Shown here in pieces: positions 56,037-64,000 of a stretch of 64,000 nt of DNA; within the stretch, counting starts at the first letter, position 1, and the number at the start of each line of letters is the position of its first letter. The position numbers and the translations under genes are program-made. The stretch comes from CAJXUU01 sp963975265 (GTDB taxonomy: Bacteria; Bacteroidota; Bacteroidia; Chitinophagales; Saprospiraceae), in assembly GCA_963975265.1 (NCBI GenBank), contig CAXBGT010000004.1, positions 1 to 64,000 of the forward strand. Direction: 5' to 3'. Under the pieces are notes generated by a model that was given only the letters and a program-made list of their open reading frames with translations, was not told where the DNA came from and did not search any database.

Positions 56037-57344
56037 ATGCAAGTAACTAAAATATATTTCATCCTTTTACTAATAGCTTCTGCAACAATAGGTATAAGTC
56101 AGGATGTAGAAATGTCGTTGTCCGAGATCAAGGAGAATGTCCTTCAAAGAAATCTGGATATAAAGATTGTAGATACGGATTATGCTCTGCGAGAAGCGGA
56201 CTATCTCCAGTCAAGAGCGATGTACTACCCAAACGTTTCTTTAAACTATACAGGTATTACAACATCCAGTCCACTTATGGCTTTTGGTTTAAAATTGAAT
56301 CAATCTATTGTAACACAAAATGATTTCAATCCAGCATTATTGAATGATCCTGGTGCTATTGAGAATTTTTCATTTCAACTTAAAGTTCAACAACCAATTA
56401 TCAACTTAGATAAAAAGCACCAAAGAAATGCTGCAAAATTGGGTATGGAGGCTACTCTTTTTCAAAAAGAAAGAACAAAAGAACACCTCACCTTTGCCGC
56501 TTCACAAATGTATATGCAATTGCAGTTTGCCTTTGAAGCTATAGCTGTACTAGAACAAGCATTAGAAACGGCTCAGGCCAATCAACAACATGCACAGAAC
56601 AGTTATGATGTGGGTTACCTTCAAAAAGCAGACTTACTACAGATAAATGTTAGTATAAATGAACTGAAAAATAAAATCTTAGCGGCCGAAAATCAGACTA
56701 AAGATATTTCAGATCAGCTTCATACACTAATGCAAAATACAACTTACCCACTCATCCTTCCTGCTGAAAGCTTACAACTATCGGAGTCATTGATGCCAGT
56801 AAATGTGAGTACAAATCGATCAGATTTCATGGCTATGGACAAGGCCAACATGGCATACATGGAGATGATAGAGTCTGAGAAAAAGTCCATTCTACCGAGG
56901 CTAAATGCTTTTGCTACATTCGAAACCAACGATAATAGTCCAATCGCTGTCGATGCAACAAATTACCTCGTAGGTGCTCAAATCAGTTGGAATGTATTTG
57001 ATGGAAAGCAAAGAAGTGCTAAAATACAAAGAGCAGAAGCACAACTTCAGAAAGGACAGCTTGCCAAGCAAAAGTATATGGCAGAAAATCAAGCAGAATT
57101 TCAGAAAGCCATACGGATGCAAGAACAAGCGCTCATAAAATTGAATACAGTAAAACTAGCTGTAGAACAAGCCGGCGAATCGCTCCGAATAAGAAGCAAT
57201 CGTTTCGAGCAAGGCCTTGAAAAAGCTTCGGACGTATTGATGGCAGAAGCTAGCTACTCGGAGAAAAAATTACAAGAATTACAAACCATATTAGAAATCA
57301 ACATCGCCAATTTATATGCTCAGTTTTTGAGCGGTGAGAAATAA
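56037..57344 (+). CDS. TolC-family outer-membrane efflux protein
   Basis: The start at 56037 gives a proper signal peptide (MQVTKIYFILLLIASATIGISQ); the frame is open further upstream but would run through the operator palindrome. The 435-residue product has the two homologous OEP halves of TolC, with long amphipathic helices (QMYMQLQFAFEAIAVLEQALETAQANQQHAQNSYDVGYL) and a barrel strand region around FSFQLKVQQPI. It forms the outer-membrane exit duct of the tripartite pump. First gene of a five-gene operon. Confidence 0.93.
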   Translation: MQVTKIYFILLLIASATIGISQDVEMSLSEIKENVLQRNLDIKIVDTDYALREADYLQSRAMYYPNVSLNYTGITTSSPLMAFGLKLNQSIVTQNDFNPALLNDPGAIENFSFQLKVQQPIINLDKKHQRNAAKLGMEATLFQKERTKEHLTFAASQMYMQLQFAFEAIAVLEQALETAQANQQHAQNSYDVGYLQKADLLQINVSINELKNKILAAENQTKDISDQLHTLMQNTTYPLILPAESLQLSESLMPVNVSTNRSDFMAMDKANMAYMEMIESEKKSILPRLNAFATFETNDNSPIAVDATNYLVGAQISWNVFDGKQRSAKIQRAEAQLQKGQLAKQKYMAENQAEFQKAIRMQEQALIKLNTVKLAVEQAGESLRIRSNRFEQGLEKASDVLMAEASYSEKKLQELQTILEINIANLYAQFLSGEK

Positions 57345-57381
57345 ACAGCTCTCATTGATTCAGCATAAATAAAAATAAAAA

Positions 57382-58467
57382 ATGAAGACATTACATAATA
57401 CATTATTAGTCGCTAGCTTATTTACCCTAATGACAATCGTAGGATGTTCCTCTCACGAAGAAAGTGCTCCTATCACCAAAATGGAACCAATCACTGTACA
57501 GACACAAAATGTTTCTAGTTCAAACACAGTAAGTGGTTTCTCAGTTAGTGGAAACGTACAGCCGAAAAAGGAAGCAAATATCAGTACTCGAATGATGGGA
57601 TACATCACAGGGATCAATGCTGAAGTAGGAGACTATATCACCAAAGGGAAAGTACTCGTCAATATCAGTAATTCGGACTTACAAGCTAAACTAGGCCAGG
57701 TCAAAGCTAATATTACACAAGCTGAAGCCGGCCTACAAAATGCAAAGAAAGATTATGATAGAATCACTACGCTCTTTGAACAAAATAGCGTGACTCAGAA
57801 AGAGCTAGATGACATTTCAACCCACTACAACATGGCAAAAGCTGGGCTCGAAGCAGCGAAACAAATGGAAAATGAAGTCAAGTCTCAATTCGCATATACT
57901 AGAATTACCGCTCCATTTTCAGGAACGATAACGGCCAAATATGCCAATTCTGGTGATCTCGCAAATCCTGGTATGCCATTGCTTACAATCGCTAAGTCAG
58001 GTCAATATCAAGTTGTAGCAATGGTGCCAGAAAATCAAATTTCTTCTATAAAAATTGGTCAAAAAGCAACAATTTGGCTTAAGTCAATTGAAAAAGAAAT
58101 CAATGGTATAGTTAATGAAATCGCAGTTTCATCTAGTAATACTGGTGGACAATTTATCGTAAAGCTTAATCTAGATAAACATGATCATAAACTTTACGCA
58201 GGAATGTTTACAACAGTATCCTTCGAAGGAAATCAAGACAAACAACAAGAAACTATACTGATACCTGAAAATAGTCTAGTACTGAAAGGAGGGCTGAAAG
58301 GAGCCTACACTGTAGGTTCTGATAATGTAGCCATCTTAAGGTGGTTGCGAATAGGAAGAAAATACGGAGACAGCTATGAGGTGTTATCTGGATTGTCAAA
58401 AGGGGATAAACTAATAGTCTCCTCTCAATCAAGGCTCTATAATGGAGCACCATTAACGATCAAGTAG
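57382..58467 (+). CDS. RND efflux periplasmic adaptor (HlyD/AcrA family lipoprotein)
   Basis: The 361-residue membrane-fusion protein has a lipoprotein signal with Cys22 in MTIVGCSS. Order of domains: biotinyl-lipoyl-like halves around GNVQPKKEANISTRMMGYITGINAEVGDYI, a short coiled-coil hairpin (about 105-165), then beta-barrel and membrane-proximal domains. It links the inner-membrane RND pump to the TolC duct. It lies 37 bp after the TolC gene and 32 bp before the pump gene. Confidence 0.94.
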   Translation: MKTLHNTLLVASLFTLMTIVGCSSHEESAPITKMEPITVQTQNVSSSNTVSGFSVSGNVQPKKEANISTRMMGYITGINAEVGDYITKGKVLVNISNSDLQAKLGQVKANITQAEAGLQNAKKDYDRITTLFEQNSVTQKELDDISTHYNMAKAGLEAAKQMENEVKSQFAYTRITAPFSGTITAKYANSGDLANPGMPLLTIAKSGQYQVVAMVPENQISSIKIGQKATIWLKSIEKEINGIVNEIAVSSSNTGGQFIVKLNLDKHDHKLYAGMFTTVSFEGNQDKQQETILIPENSLVLKGGLKGAYTVGSDNVAILRWLRIGRKYGDSYEVLSGLSKGDKLIVSSQSRLYNGAPLTIK

Positions 58468-58499
58468 TTTCCCATTAACATCACACATAAATAGAACAC

Positions 58500-61400
58500 A
58501 TGAATAACGGTATATCTGGTAAGATTGCAGCAGCATTTATGCAATCAAAACTGACCATCCTTTTGATGGTAGCAATGATGGCCATAGGAATATATAGTAC
58601 GTTTCTTATCCCTCGTGAAGAAGAGCCACAAATCAATGTTCCAATGGCTGACATTATGGTCGGATATCCTGGGGCAAGTCCATTGGAACTTGAAAACAGG
58701 GTCATCAAGCCCTTAGAAAAAGTTATCTCTAACATCAAGGGAGTTGACCATATCCACTCTATGTCCATGAATGGACAAGCTATGCTTATTGTACAATTTA
58801 TAGTAGGAGAAGATACTGAGCGTGCTTATGTCAACTTATACAATGAGTTGATGAAAAATCGTGAAATTTTCCAAAATGGTATCTATGAACCCATCGTCAA
58901 AACGCGAACCATAGATGATGTACCTATGCTAGGACTTACGCTTTGGAGCGAGGACTATGATGATTATCAAATTCGAGAACTCGCCAAAGTGGTAGAGAAT
59001 GAAATCAAAAAAGTAAAGGGAGTTGCTACAACTAAAAGTATAGGAGGTAGAAATAGACAACTAAAAGTTACCCTGGATAAAGAGCTTATGGCTCAGAATA
59101 ATATTGATCCCCTCAGTATTATCCAGATGATCAAAGCTAACAATGCTCAAATGCAAAGTGGATCTATTGTCAACAATGATAGAGAATATCTATTGACGAC
59201 TGGAAGCTTTCTAGAAAGCATCGATGATGTAGAAAACCTTGTTGTCGGAGTCAATAAAAACATGCCTGTCTATCTGAAGCAAGTTGCTCAAGTGACTGAT
59301 GGGCCAGAAGACGCAAAGAATTATGTAACGTTTGGATATGGCAAGACCAATGAAGCTTATGTCAAGAATCCTTCAGAATATTTTGCAACAACAATTTCTG
59401 TATCCAAAATCAAAGGTGCTGATGCTATGTCTATTGCTGATCTTGTCATTGCAAGAACAGAAGATCTTAAAAAGACACTAATACCCAATAATGTCCATTT
59501 AGATGTCACTCGTAACTATGGAGAGACTGCATCACACAAGGTCGAAGAGTTACTTTTACACCTCGCTGTTGCCATTCTTGCCGTTACGATATTAGTTGTA
59601 TTTGCAATGGGCTGGAGAGGTGGCCTTGTTGTATTCTTATCAGTGCCATTGACTTTTGCACTTACCTTGTTTAGCTATTATGTGATGGACTATACACTGA
59701 ATAGGATCACTTTGTTTGCCTTGGTATTCGTAGTAGGAATAGTCGTAGATGATAGTATCATCATAGCAGAGAACATGCACCGGCATTTCAAGATGCGGCG
59801 GCTCCCATTCAAGCAGGCAGCCTTATTTGCAATCAATGAGGTCGGTAACCCTACGATATTAGCAACATTTACAGTAATCGCTGCAATATTGCCTATGGCA
59901 TTTGTATCAGGAATGATGGGACCTTATATGAGTCCTATGCCGATCGGTGCATCTATTGCCATGATTTTATCTCTATTTGTGGCGTTGACCATCACACCAT
60001 ATCTTGGTTTCCACCTTTTGAAAGAAAAAGAAGACCATGATGACAATGGAGATCATGATGACCAAGCAATAAACAAAAGTTGGGTGTATAAAATTTACAA
60101 TGCTTTAGAGCGACCTTTACTTAATTCATCTAAGAAAAGATGGACATTAATCATAGGTACTTTCTTATTGATGATTGGTTCAATATTTTTATTCTTCAAC
60201 AAAACCGTTGTTGTAAAAATGTTGCCTTTTGACAACAAGAATGAGTTTCAAGTTGTAGTCGACATGCCGGAAGGTGCAACCCTTGAACGTACAGCTGCAG
60301 TTACTAGGGAGATCGCTCAACACTTATCTACCCTACCTGAGGTTGTTCATTATCAGAACTACATTGGAACATCTGCTCCTATCACCTTTAATGGCTTAGT
60401 AAGACACTATGATCTCAGAGGTGGAAGCAATATGGCAGATATTCAAGTAAATCTACTCCATAAGGAACATAGAGATAGACAAAGTCATGATATCGCTAAG
60501 GCATTGAGAGCTCCTATCCAAGCTATAGGTGCTAAATATGGAGCTAATGTGAAGATAGTAGAAGTACCGCCTGGCCCTCCAGTTCTATCTACAATTGTAG
60601 CTGAGGTATATGGCCCAGACTACGAGATGCAACAATCTATAGCCAAAAAAATTAAGGATATCCTACATAACACAGATGATGTAGTTGATATTGATTGGAT
60701 GGTAGAAGCAGAGCAAACAGAATATAAAATAGAAGTGGATAGGGAGAAAGCTATGCTCTACGGTATTACTCCTCAACAAATTACCAATACAATTGCTACT
60801 TTATTTGGCAAGCATGAGGTTTCAACTCTTTATGACGCAGCTGCACAGGATAATGTAGGAATCGTATTGACACTTGACGAAATCAATAGCAATAGCCTCG
60901 ATGGACTGCAGGGAATCAATATCTCTTCCAAAAGAGGGATGATGGTTCCGATCAGTGAGCTAGTTGATATCAAAGAAGGTATTCTAGCTAAAACCATCTA
61001 TCGAAAAGATCAAAAAAGGGTGGTTTATGTAACAGCAGATATGGCTGGAGATCTAGAAAGCCCGGTTTATGCTATCCTAGGCATGGAAGACAAGCTAAAA
61101 AATATCGAATTGCCTTCTGGGTATAGTCTTACAGAAAAATATATAGGACAACCTGATGAAGAACAAAATTTTACTGTAAAGTGGGATGGGGAATGGCAGA
61201 TTACTCTAGAAGTATTCAGAGATCTAGGCGCAGCATTTTTGATCGTAATCTTGATTATCTACATGTTGATTGTTGGTTGGTTTCAGAACTTCAGAACTCC
61301 ATTTGTAATGATGCTAGCCATTCCATTATCACTAATTGGTATAGTGCTTGGACACTGGGTTCTAGGTGCCTACTTTACCGCTACATCCTTCATTGGGATG

Positions 61401-61721
61401 ATTGCTCTTGCAGGTGTAATGGTCCGAAATTCTGTTTTGTTGATAGATTTTATTGAGATTCGGTTAAAAGAAGGTATTGATATTAAGAATGCAATTATCG
61501 ATGCTGGAGCTGTGAGAACTACTCCGATATTGCTCACCACTGGAGCTGTAGTAATTGGAGCTTCGATTATTCTCTTTGATCCTATTTTCCAGGGCTTAGC
61601 GATATCTCTAGTGGCAGGTGCTATAGTCAGTACAGTGCTTACCTTACTAGTTGTTCCTGTCATCTATTATATGACTGAAAAAAACAACGTTGATCAAATC
61701 ATCAATGATGATGATAATTAA
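58500..61721 (+). CDS. RND efflux pump, inner-membrane permease
   Basis: The 1073-residue transporter has the AcrB/CzcA plan: TM1 near residues 15-33, first porter domain, TM2-6 (about 350-520), a cytoplasmic loop with an unusual acidic His/Asp-rich stretch (DHDDNGDHDDQ), TM7, second porter domain and TM8-12 (about 905-1060). Motif VVGIVVDDSIIIAENM in TM4 carries the proton-relay Asp pair. IPREEEPQI early in the porter domain is typical of the multidrug-like branch. Substrates are not predictable from sequence; the His/Asp loop could bind metal. Confidence 0.95.
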   Translation: MNNGISGKIAAAFMQSKLTILLMVAMMAIGIYSTFLIPREEEPQINVPMADIMVGYPGASPLELENRVIKPLEKVISNIKGVDHIHSMSMNGQAMLIVQFIVGEDTERAYVNLYNELMKNREIFQNGIYEPIVKTRTIDDVPMLGLTLWSEDYDDYQIRELAKVVENEIKKVKGVATTKSIGGRNRQLKVTLDKELMAQNNIDPLSIIQMIKANNAQMQSGSIVNNDREYLLTTGSFLESIDDVENLVVGVNKNMPVYLKQVAQVTDGPEDAKNYVTFGYGKTNEAYVKNPSEYFATTISVSKIKGADAMSIADLVIARTEDLKKTLIPNNVHLDVTRNYGETASHKVEELLLHLAVAILAVTILVVFAMGWRGGLVVFLSVPLTFALTLFSYYVMDYTLNRITLFALVFVVGIVVDDSIIIAENMHRHFKMRRLPFKQAALFAINEVGNPTILATFTVIAAILPMAFVSGMMGPYMSPMPIGASIAMILSLFVALTITPYLGFHLLKEKEDHDDNGDHDDQAINKSWVYKIYNALERPLLNSSKKRWTLIIGTFLLMIGSIFLFFNKTVVVKMLPFDNKNEFQVVVDMPEGATLERTAAVTREIAQHLSTLPEVVHYQNYIGTSAPITFNGLVRHYDLRGGSNMADIQVNLLHKEHRDRQSHDIAKALRAPIQAIGAKYGANVKIVEVPPGPPVLSTIVAEVYGPDYEMQQSIAKKIKDILHNTDDVVDIDWMVEAEQTEYKIEVDREKAMLYGITPQQITNTIATLFGKHEVSTLYDAAAQDNVGIVLTLDEINSNSLDGLQGINISSKRGMMVPISELVDIKEGILAKTIYRKDQKRVVYVTADMAGDLESPVYAILGMEDKLKNIELPSGYSLTEKYIGQPDEEQNFTVKWDGEWQITLEVFRDLGAAFLIVILIIYMLIVGWFQNFRTPFVMMLAIPLSLIGIVLGHWVLGAYFTATSFIGMIALAGVMVRNSVLLIDFIEIRLKEGIDIKNAIIDAGAVRTTPILLTTGAVVIGASIILFDPIFQGLAISLVAGAIVSTVLTLLVVPVIYYMTEKNNVDQIINDDDN

Positions 61722-61744
61722 AAAAACAACTAAAATACTAGACC

Positions 61745-62056
61745 ATGAAACTAGTTCTAATAACAAGCGTAAACCAATTCAAACAGCAAATACAAAAAAT
61801 TCTGAAAAACTGTAATATTCAAAACTACAGTTTTCAGGATGTTGTTGGACATAAAGATATTTCCAGCGTTGCAGATCGGGGCAATTGGTTTGTAGGTGAT
61901 CGGTTTGAAAGCAATTCCATTACATTTTTTGCTATGGTTCCTGCAAAAATAGTCGATTGTCTGTTTAAAGAAGTAGAAAGATTTAACAGTAATTTAGAAA
62001 GTCTTTCTCGAATACATTTATCCATTCTTAACATTGAAAAAACAAATGACGTATGA
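61745..62056 (+). CDS. Small PII-like protein of the efflux operon
   Basis: The 103-residue protein is predicted to have a ferredoxin-like beta-alpha-beta fold (KLVLITSVNQFKQQIQKILKNC...SITFFAMVPAKIVDCLFKEVERFN), as in PII-like and DUF3240-type proteins found with CzcA-type pumps. It has no signal peptide. Its stop overlaps the next start by 4 bp (ATGA). A regulatory or metal-sensing role for the pump is an inference from neighbourhood. Confidence 0.7.
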   Translation: MKLVLITSVNQFKQQIQKILKNCNIQNYSFQDVVGHKDISSVADRGNWFVGDRFESNSITFFAMVPAKIVDCLFKEVERFNSNLESLSRIHLSILNIEKTNDV

Positions 62057-62238
62057 TTAATAGATATATCACTGGAATAGCTGGTACTTTTATTCTCCTT
62101 AGCATAATCTTAGCTGTAACAGTAAATATAAACTGGCTATGGTTTACAGGATTTGTAGGGCTTAATCTTCTGCAATCATCATTCACAAAATGGTGTTTAA
62201 TGGGAGATATTCTCAGGAAAGTGGGGGTAAAAGATTGA
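62053..62238 (+). CDS. DUF2892-like small membrane protein
   Basis: The 61-residue protein has two hydrophobic segments (about 5-26 and 28-42) with the DUF2892 pattern NINWLWFTGFVGLNLLQSSFT followed by a Cys and a short basic tail (KWCLMGDILRKVGVKD). DUF2892 proteins often sit with rhodanese or efflux genes. It is the last gene of the pump operon and is translationally coupled to the gene before it by ATGA. Confidence 0.8.
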   Translation: MINRYITGIAGTFILLSIILAVTVNINWLWFTGFVGLNLLQSSFTKWCLMGDILRKVGVKD

Positions 62239-62263
62239 TAAGGTAGATGAAACATTAGAAGAT

Positions 62264-62310
62264 AGCTACCACAATCACTACGTCGTTTTTGTGGTAGTTA
62301 TTATCATTTT
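62264..62310 (+). terminator. Rho-independent terminator of the RND operon
   Basis: CTACCACAA (62266-62274) pairs with TTGTGGTAG (62289-62297), with a G-T and A-T extension, followed by a T-rich stretch. It lies 26 bp after the last stop of the operon. Confidence 0.75.
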
Positions 62311-62429
62311 ATCAGTTCAATATTTATAGCGGCCATATTAGGTTGAAAAATACAAAGAACCCGATTAGTTATGGTTTCACCTACAAATCTTTGTCAGCGC
62401 TTAAGTTGGATGTGGTGTAACAAGCAAAC

Positions 62430-62960
62430 TCATTGCCTAAAACGAGAAGGTGACCTACCAAATTCTTGACTAAATACTCTAGAAAAATAATTCGGATCAC
62501 TAAATCCAACTCTATAGCATATTTCAGATACATTATAATCAGATGTTTCTAAATATTCAATAGCCTTAGAAAACCTAAGTTGACGAATATAATGATTTGG
62601 AGTATTGTCAAGACATTCTGTGAAAAAATAACCACAAACATCTTTATACGTCACACAAATCTCACCTGAAAACTGAACAGGATCATCAGAAAATCCCACT
62701 GTTACTGTTGGTTCAGTATTGCTTCCAATAATAAATGAATCTTCAGTTGGATCAATAAACCAATCATAGCTTACTATGTCATCTGGGTTGGATAATGAAT
62801 ACTCATAAGTATTGCCATAACATGTTTCCGTTTCCCCTATTATTTCATGGTCTTCGCCCCCAATTAGTATTACGGTTTTACACACTGATATATAACCTGG
62901 CGCACCACAGGCCGTCAAAACATGAGCACACATTTCATTTGATCCACTATTTCCAAACAT
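62430..62960 (-). pseudogene. Chimeric reading frame: secreted-protein segment joined to an AraC-type DNA-binding end
   Basis: Residues 1 to about 105 continue the secreted protein encoded on the right (Ig/PKD-like: DIVSYDWFIDPTEDSFIIGSNTEPTVTVGF). From about residue 115 the frame is the C-terminal half of an AraC-family regulator: TPNHYIRQLRFSKAIEYLETSDYNVSEICYRVGFSDPNYFSRVFSQEFGRSPSRFRQ, the second helix-turn-helix with its signature. The first helix-turn-helix and any sensor domain are missing. The frame is continuous with the next feature except for one TAG. The likely cause is a deletion that joined two genes; the product is not expected to work. Confidence 0.75.
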
Positions 62961-63050
62961 TGCTACTAAATAATTTGTCGGAAAATTTATTTCTATAGGA
63001 TCAGCAGCTCCCCACTGTAACCAAAAAGAGAATTCCGGATCATAATTATA

Positions 63051-64000
63051 CTAAATAAATTCACCATATTCACCGACACAGAGTGTATCTGGGAATGAAA
63101 AAACTGCTGGTTCTGGAGCATTTTCCACAATTACTAAATAACAATCTGAGGACAGATCTGCACAATACAACATATTGTCAATATCATCTTGGATGTCATC
63201 ATTTGTCAAAGTACCATTAGGTGTTGGTAAAAGAGATGCATCAGCAACTAAATACGATAATCCACAAACCCAATAAGAGCCGTCTTGAATGCCAGTAAAG
63301 TCTGCATTATCACTGTAAGAAATAATGTCGGCAGGCATTCCCGAAGAATTATTGGAAATTATGAATGTATACCCATAATCTGCTAACGGTGCTTGACCTG
63401 AGACGTCAGGCGCTGTGATATTATCATACCCATACTCGCATATATTCTGCACCGAGGTATCATAAGTTCCACCATCTGCTTCGCAGCTAGCATCCGCTCC
63501 ACAGTCTGTGCCAGTTCCATCACAAAATATTAATGACCACATCGTAACTTCCCCAATATCTGCAATAAAATAATCTTCTACTTCTAATTTCCATGTGCCA
63601 TTAGCATCACCAGACAGATCTTCAAAACATCCAACTGCAGGGTAATATGATCCAGTAAAGGTATTATTTGAGTAACCAGATGGGTCAAAAACAGGAGGAA
63701 AACCAGTATCCGGATCAGCCGAATCAGAACAACGAACAAAGTCAATATCCCAAATGCTATTAGGAGTTGATCCACCTCCGCTATTTGAGACTAAAATCAC
63801 TGAAGATCCATTGGGTGCAATTAGGGTAAAGGATACTTCTGGAAGCCAGGTGTGGTCAAATTGAATTTCAATACCACAAACACCTTGGCCAGAAGTTTCT
63901 AAAATTGTGTTTGTCAATCCAGAAATATCCAAACAAGAAGTAGTAATCGAGTTGTTAATAATAGGGACTGGACAATCAGTACATTCACAAGATTGACTAT
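63051..64000 (-). CDS. Secreted protein with proprotein-convertase P-domain, partial and stopped early
   Basis: The frame is open to the right edge, so the start lies beyond the window. Residues near the right end (CGIEIQFDHTWLPEVSFTLIAPNGSSVILVSNSGG...SGDANGTWKLEVEDYFIADIGEVTMWSLIFC) form a P/Homo-B domain, common in T9SS-exported proteins. Later parts are Ig/PKD-like and cysteine-rich (SSDCYLVIVENAPEPAVFSFPDTLCVGEYGEF). A TAG at 63051-63053 ends it; the same frame continues on the other side, so this is a nonsense mutation in a longer gene. Confidence 0.75.
   Translation of the reverse strand, partial: SQSCECTDCPVPIINNSITTSCLDISGLTNTILETSGQGVCGIEIQFDHTWLPEVSFTLIAPNGSSVILVSNSGGGSTPNSIWDIDFVRCSDSADPDTGFPPVFDPSGYSNNTFTGSYYPAVGCFEDLSGDANGTWKLEVEDYFIADIGEVTMWSLIFCDGTGTDCGADASCEADGGTYDTSVQNICEYGYDNITAPDVSGQAPLADYGYTFIISNNSSGMPADIISYSDNADFTGIQDGSYWVCGLSYLVADASLLPTPNGTLTNDDIQDDIDNMLYCADLSSDCYLVIVENAPEPAVFSFPDTLCVGEYGEFI

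Overview
The window looks like a chromosome segment of a low-GC, gliding Bacteroidota bacterium, most likely Saprospiria-like, although I cannot place it more exactly from sequence alone. The evidence is the type IX secretion (T9SS) type-B C-terminal domains of the gliding-associated kind, SprB-like repeats, a Bacteroidota-style RND efflux operon, frequent TTG starts and general lack of clear Shine-Dalgarno sequences. I see no tRNA, rRNA or CRISPR array.

Layout. 1-1.4 kb: a TetM/TetQ-like ribosomal-protection GTPase with a frameshift near its 3' end. 1.5-3.0 kb: a secreted repeat protein. 3.4-23.2 kb: an unusual island with a sigma factor and a membrane partner, a secreted caspase-like protease with a DUF4384-like tail, a secreted HExxH protease, a FecR-like protein with eleven GGWGV-type repeats, three tandem giant caspase-TPR proteins, a CHASE2 membrane sensor, and a second FecR-like protein. 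This is the best candidate for an undescribed system: a sigma-linked cell-envelope caspase network with sensor, scaffold and protease parts.

23.6-33 kb: OsmC, a decayed disulfide oxidoreductase, then a tight glycogen operon (glgA-glgC-glgB-GH31). 33-36.9 kb: a truncated radical-SAM/HhH remnant, an unknown secreted protein, an MscS channel, an acidic coiled-coil lipoprotein and an outer-membrane beta-barrel. 37-43.6 kb: a phenolic-lipid type cluster on the minus strand, comprising a type III polyketide synthase, methyltransferase, FAD oxidoreductase, a dedicated fatty-acid set (KS, dehydratase, enoyl reductase-like SDR, ACP) and a phosphopantetheinyl transferase. 44-49.5 kb: a patatin lipase, an alpha/beta hydrolase and a cholesterol-oxidase-like GMC enzyme.

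50.3-55.7 kb: a 1575-residue T9SS adhesin with about twelve SprB-like repeats, followed by at least two decayed relatives. 56-62.2 kb: a TolC-adaptor-RND operon ending in two small genes, preceded by a perfect 16-bp palindrome. 62.4-64 kb: a broken secreted protein with a P-domain whose frame runs into the DNA-binding end of an AraC regulator. The window carries an unusual amount of gene decay (frameshifts, nonsense codons, truncated tails, a chimera), mostly at the borders between functional blocks.
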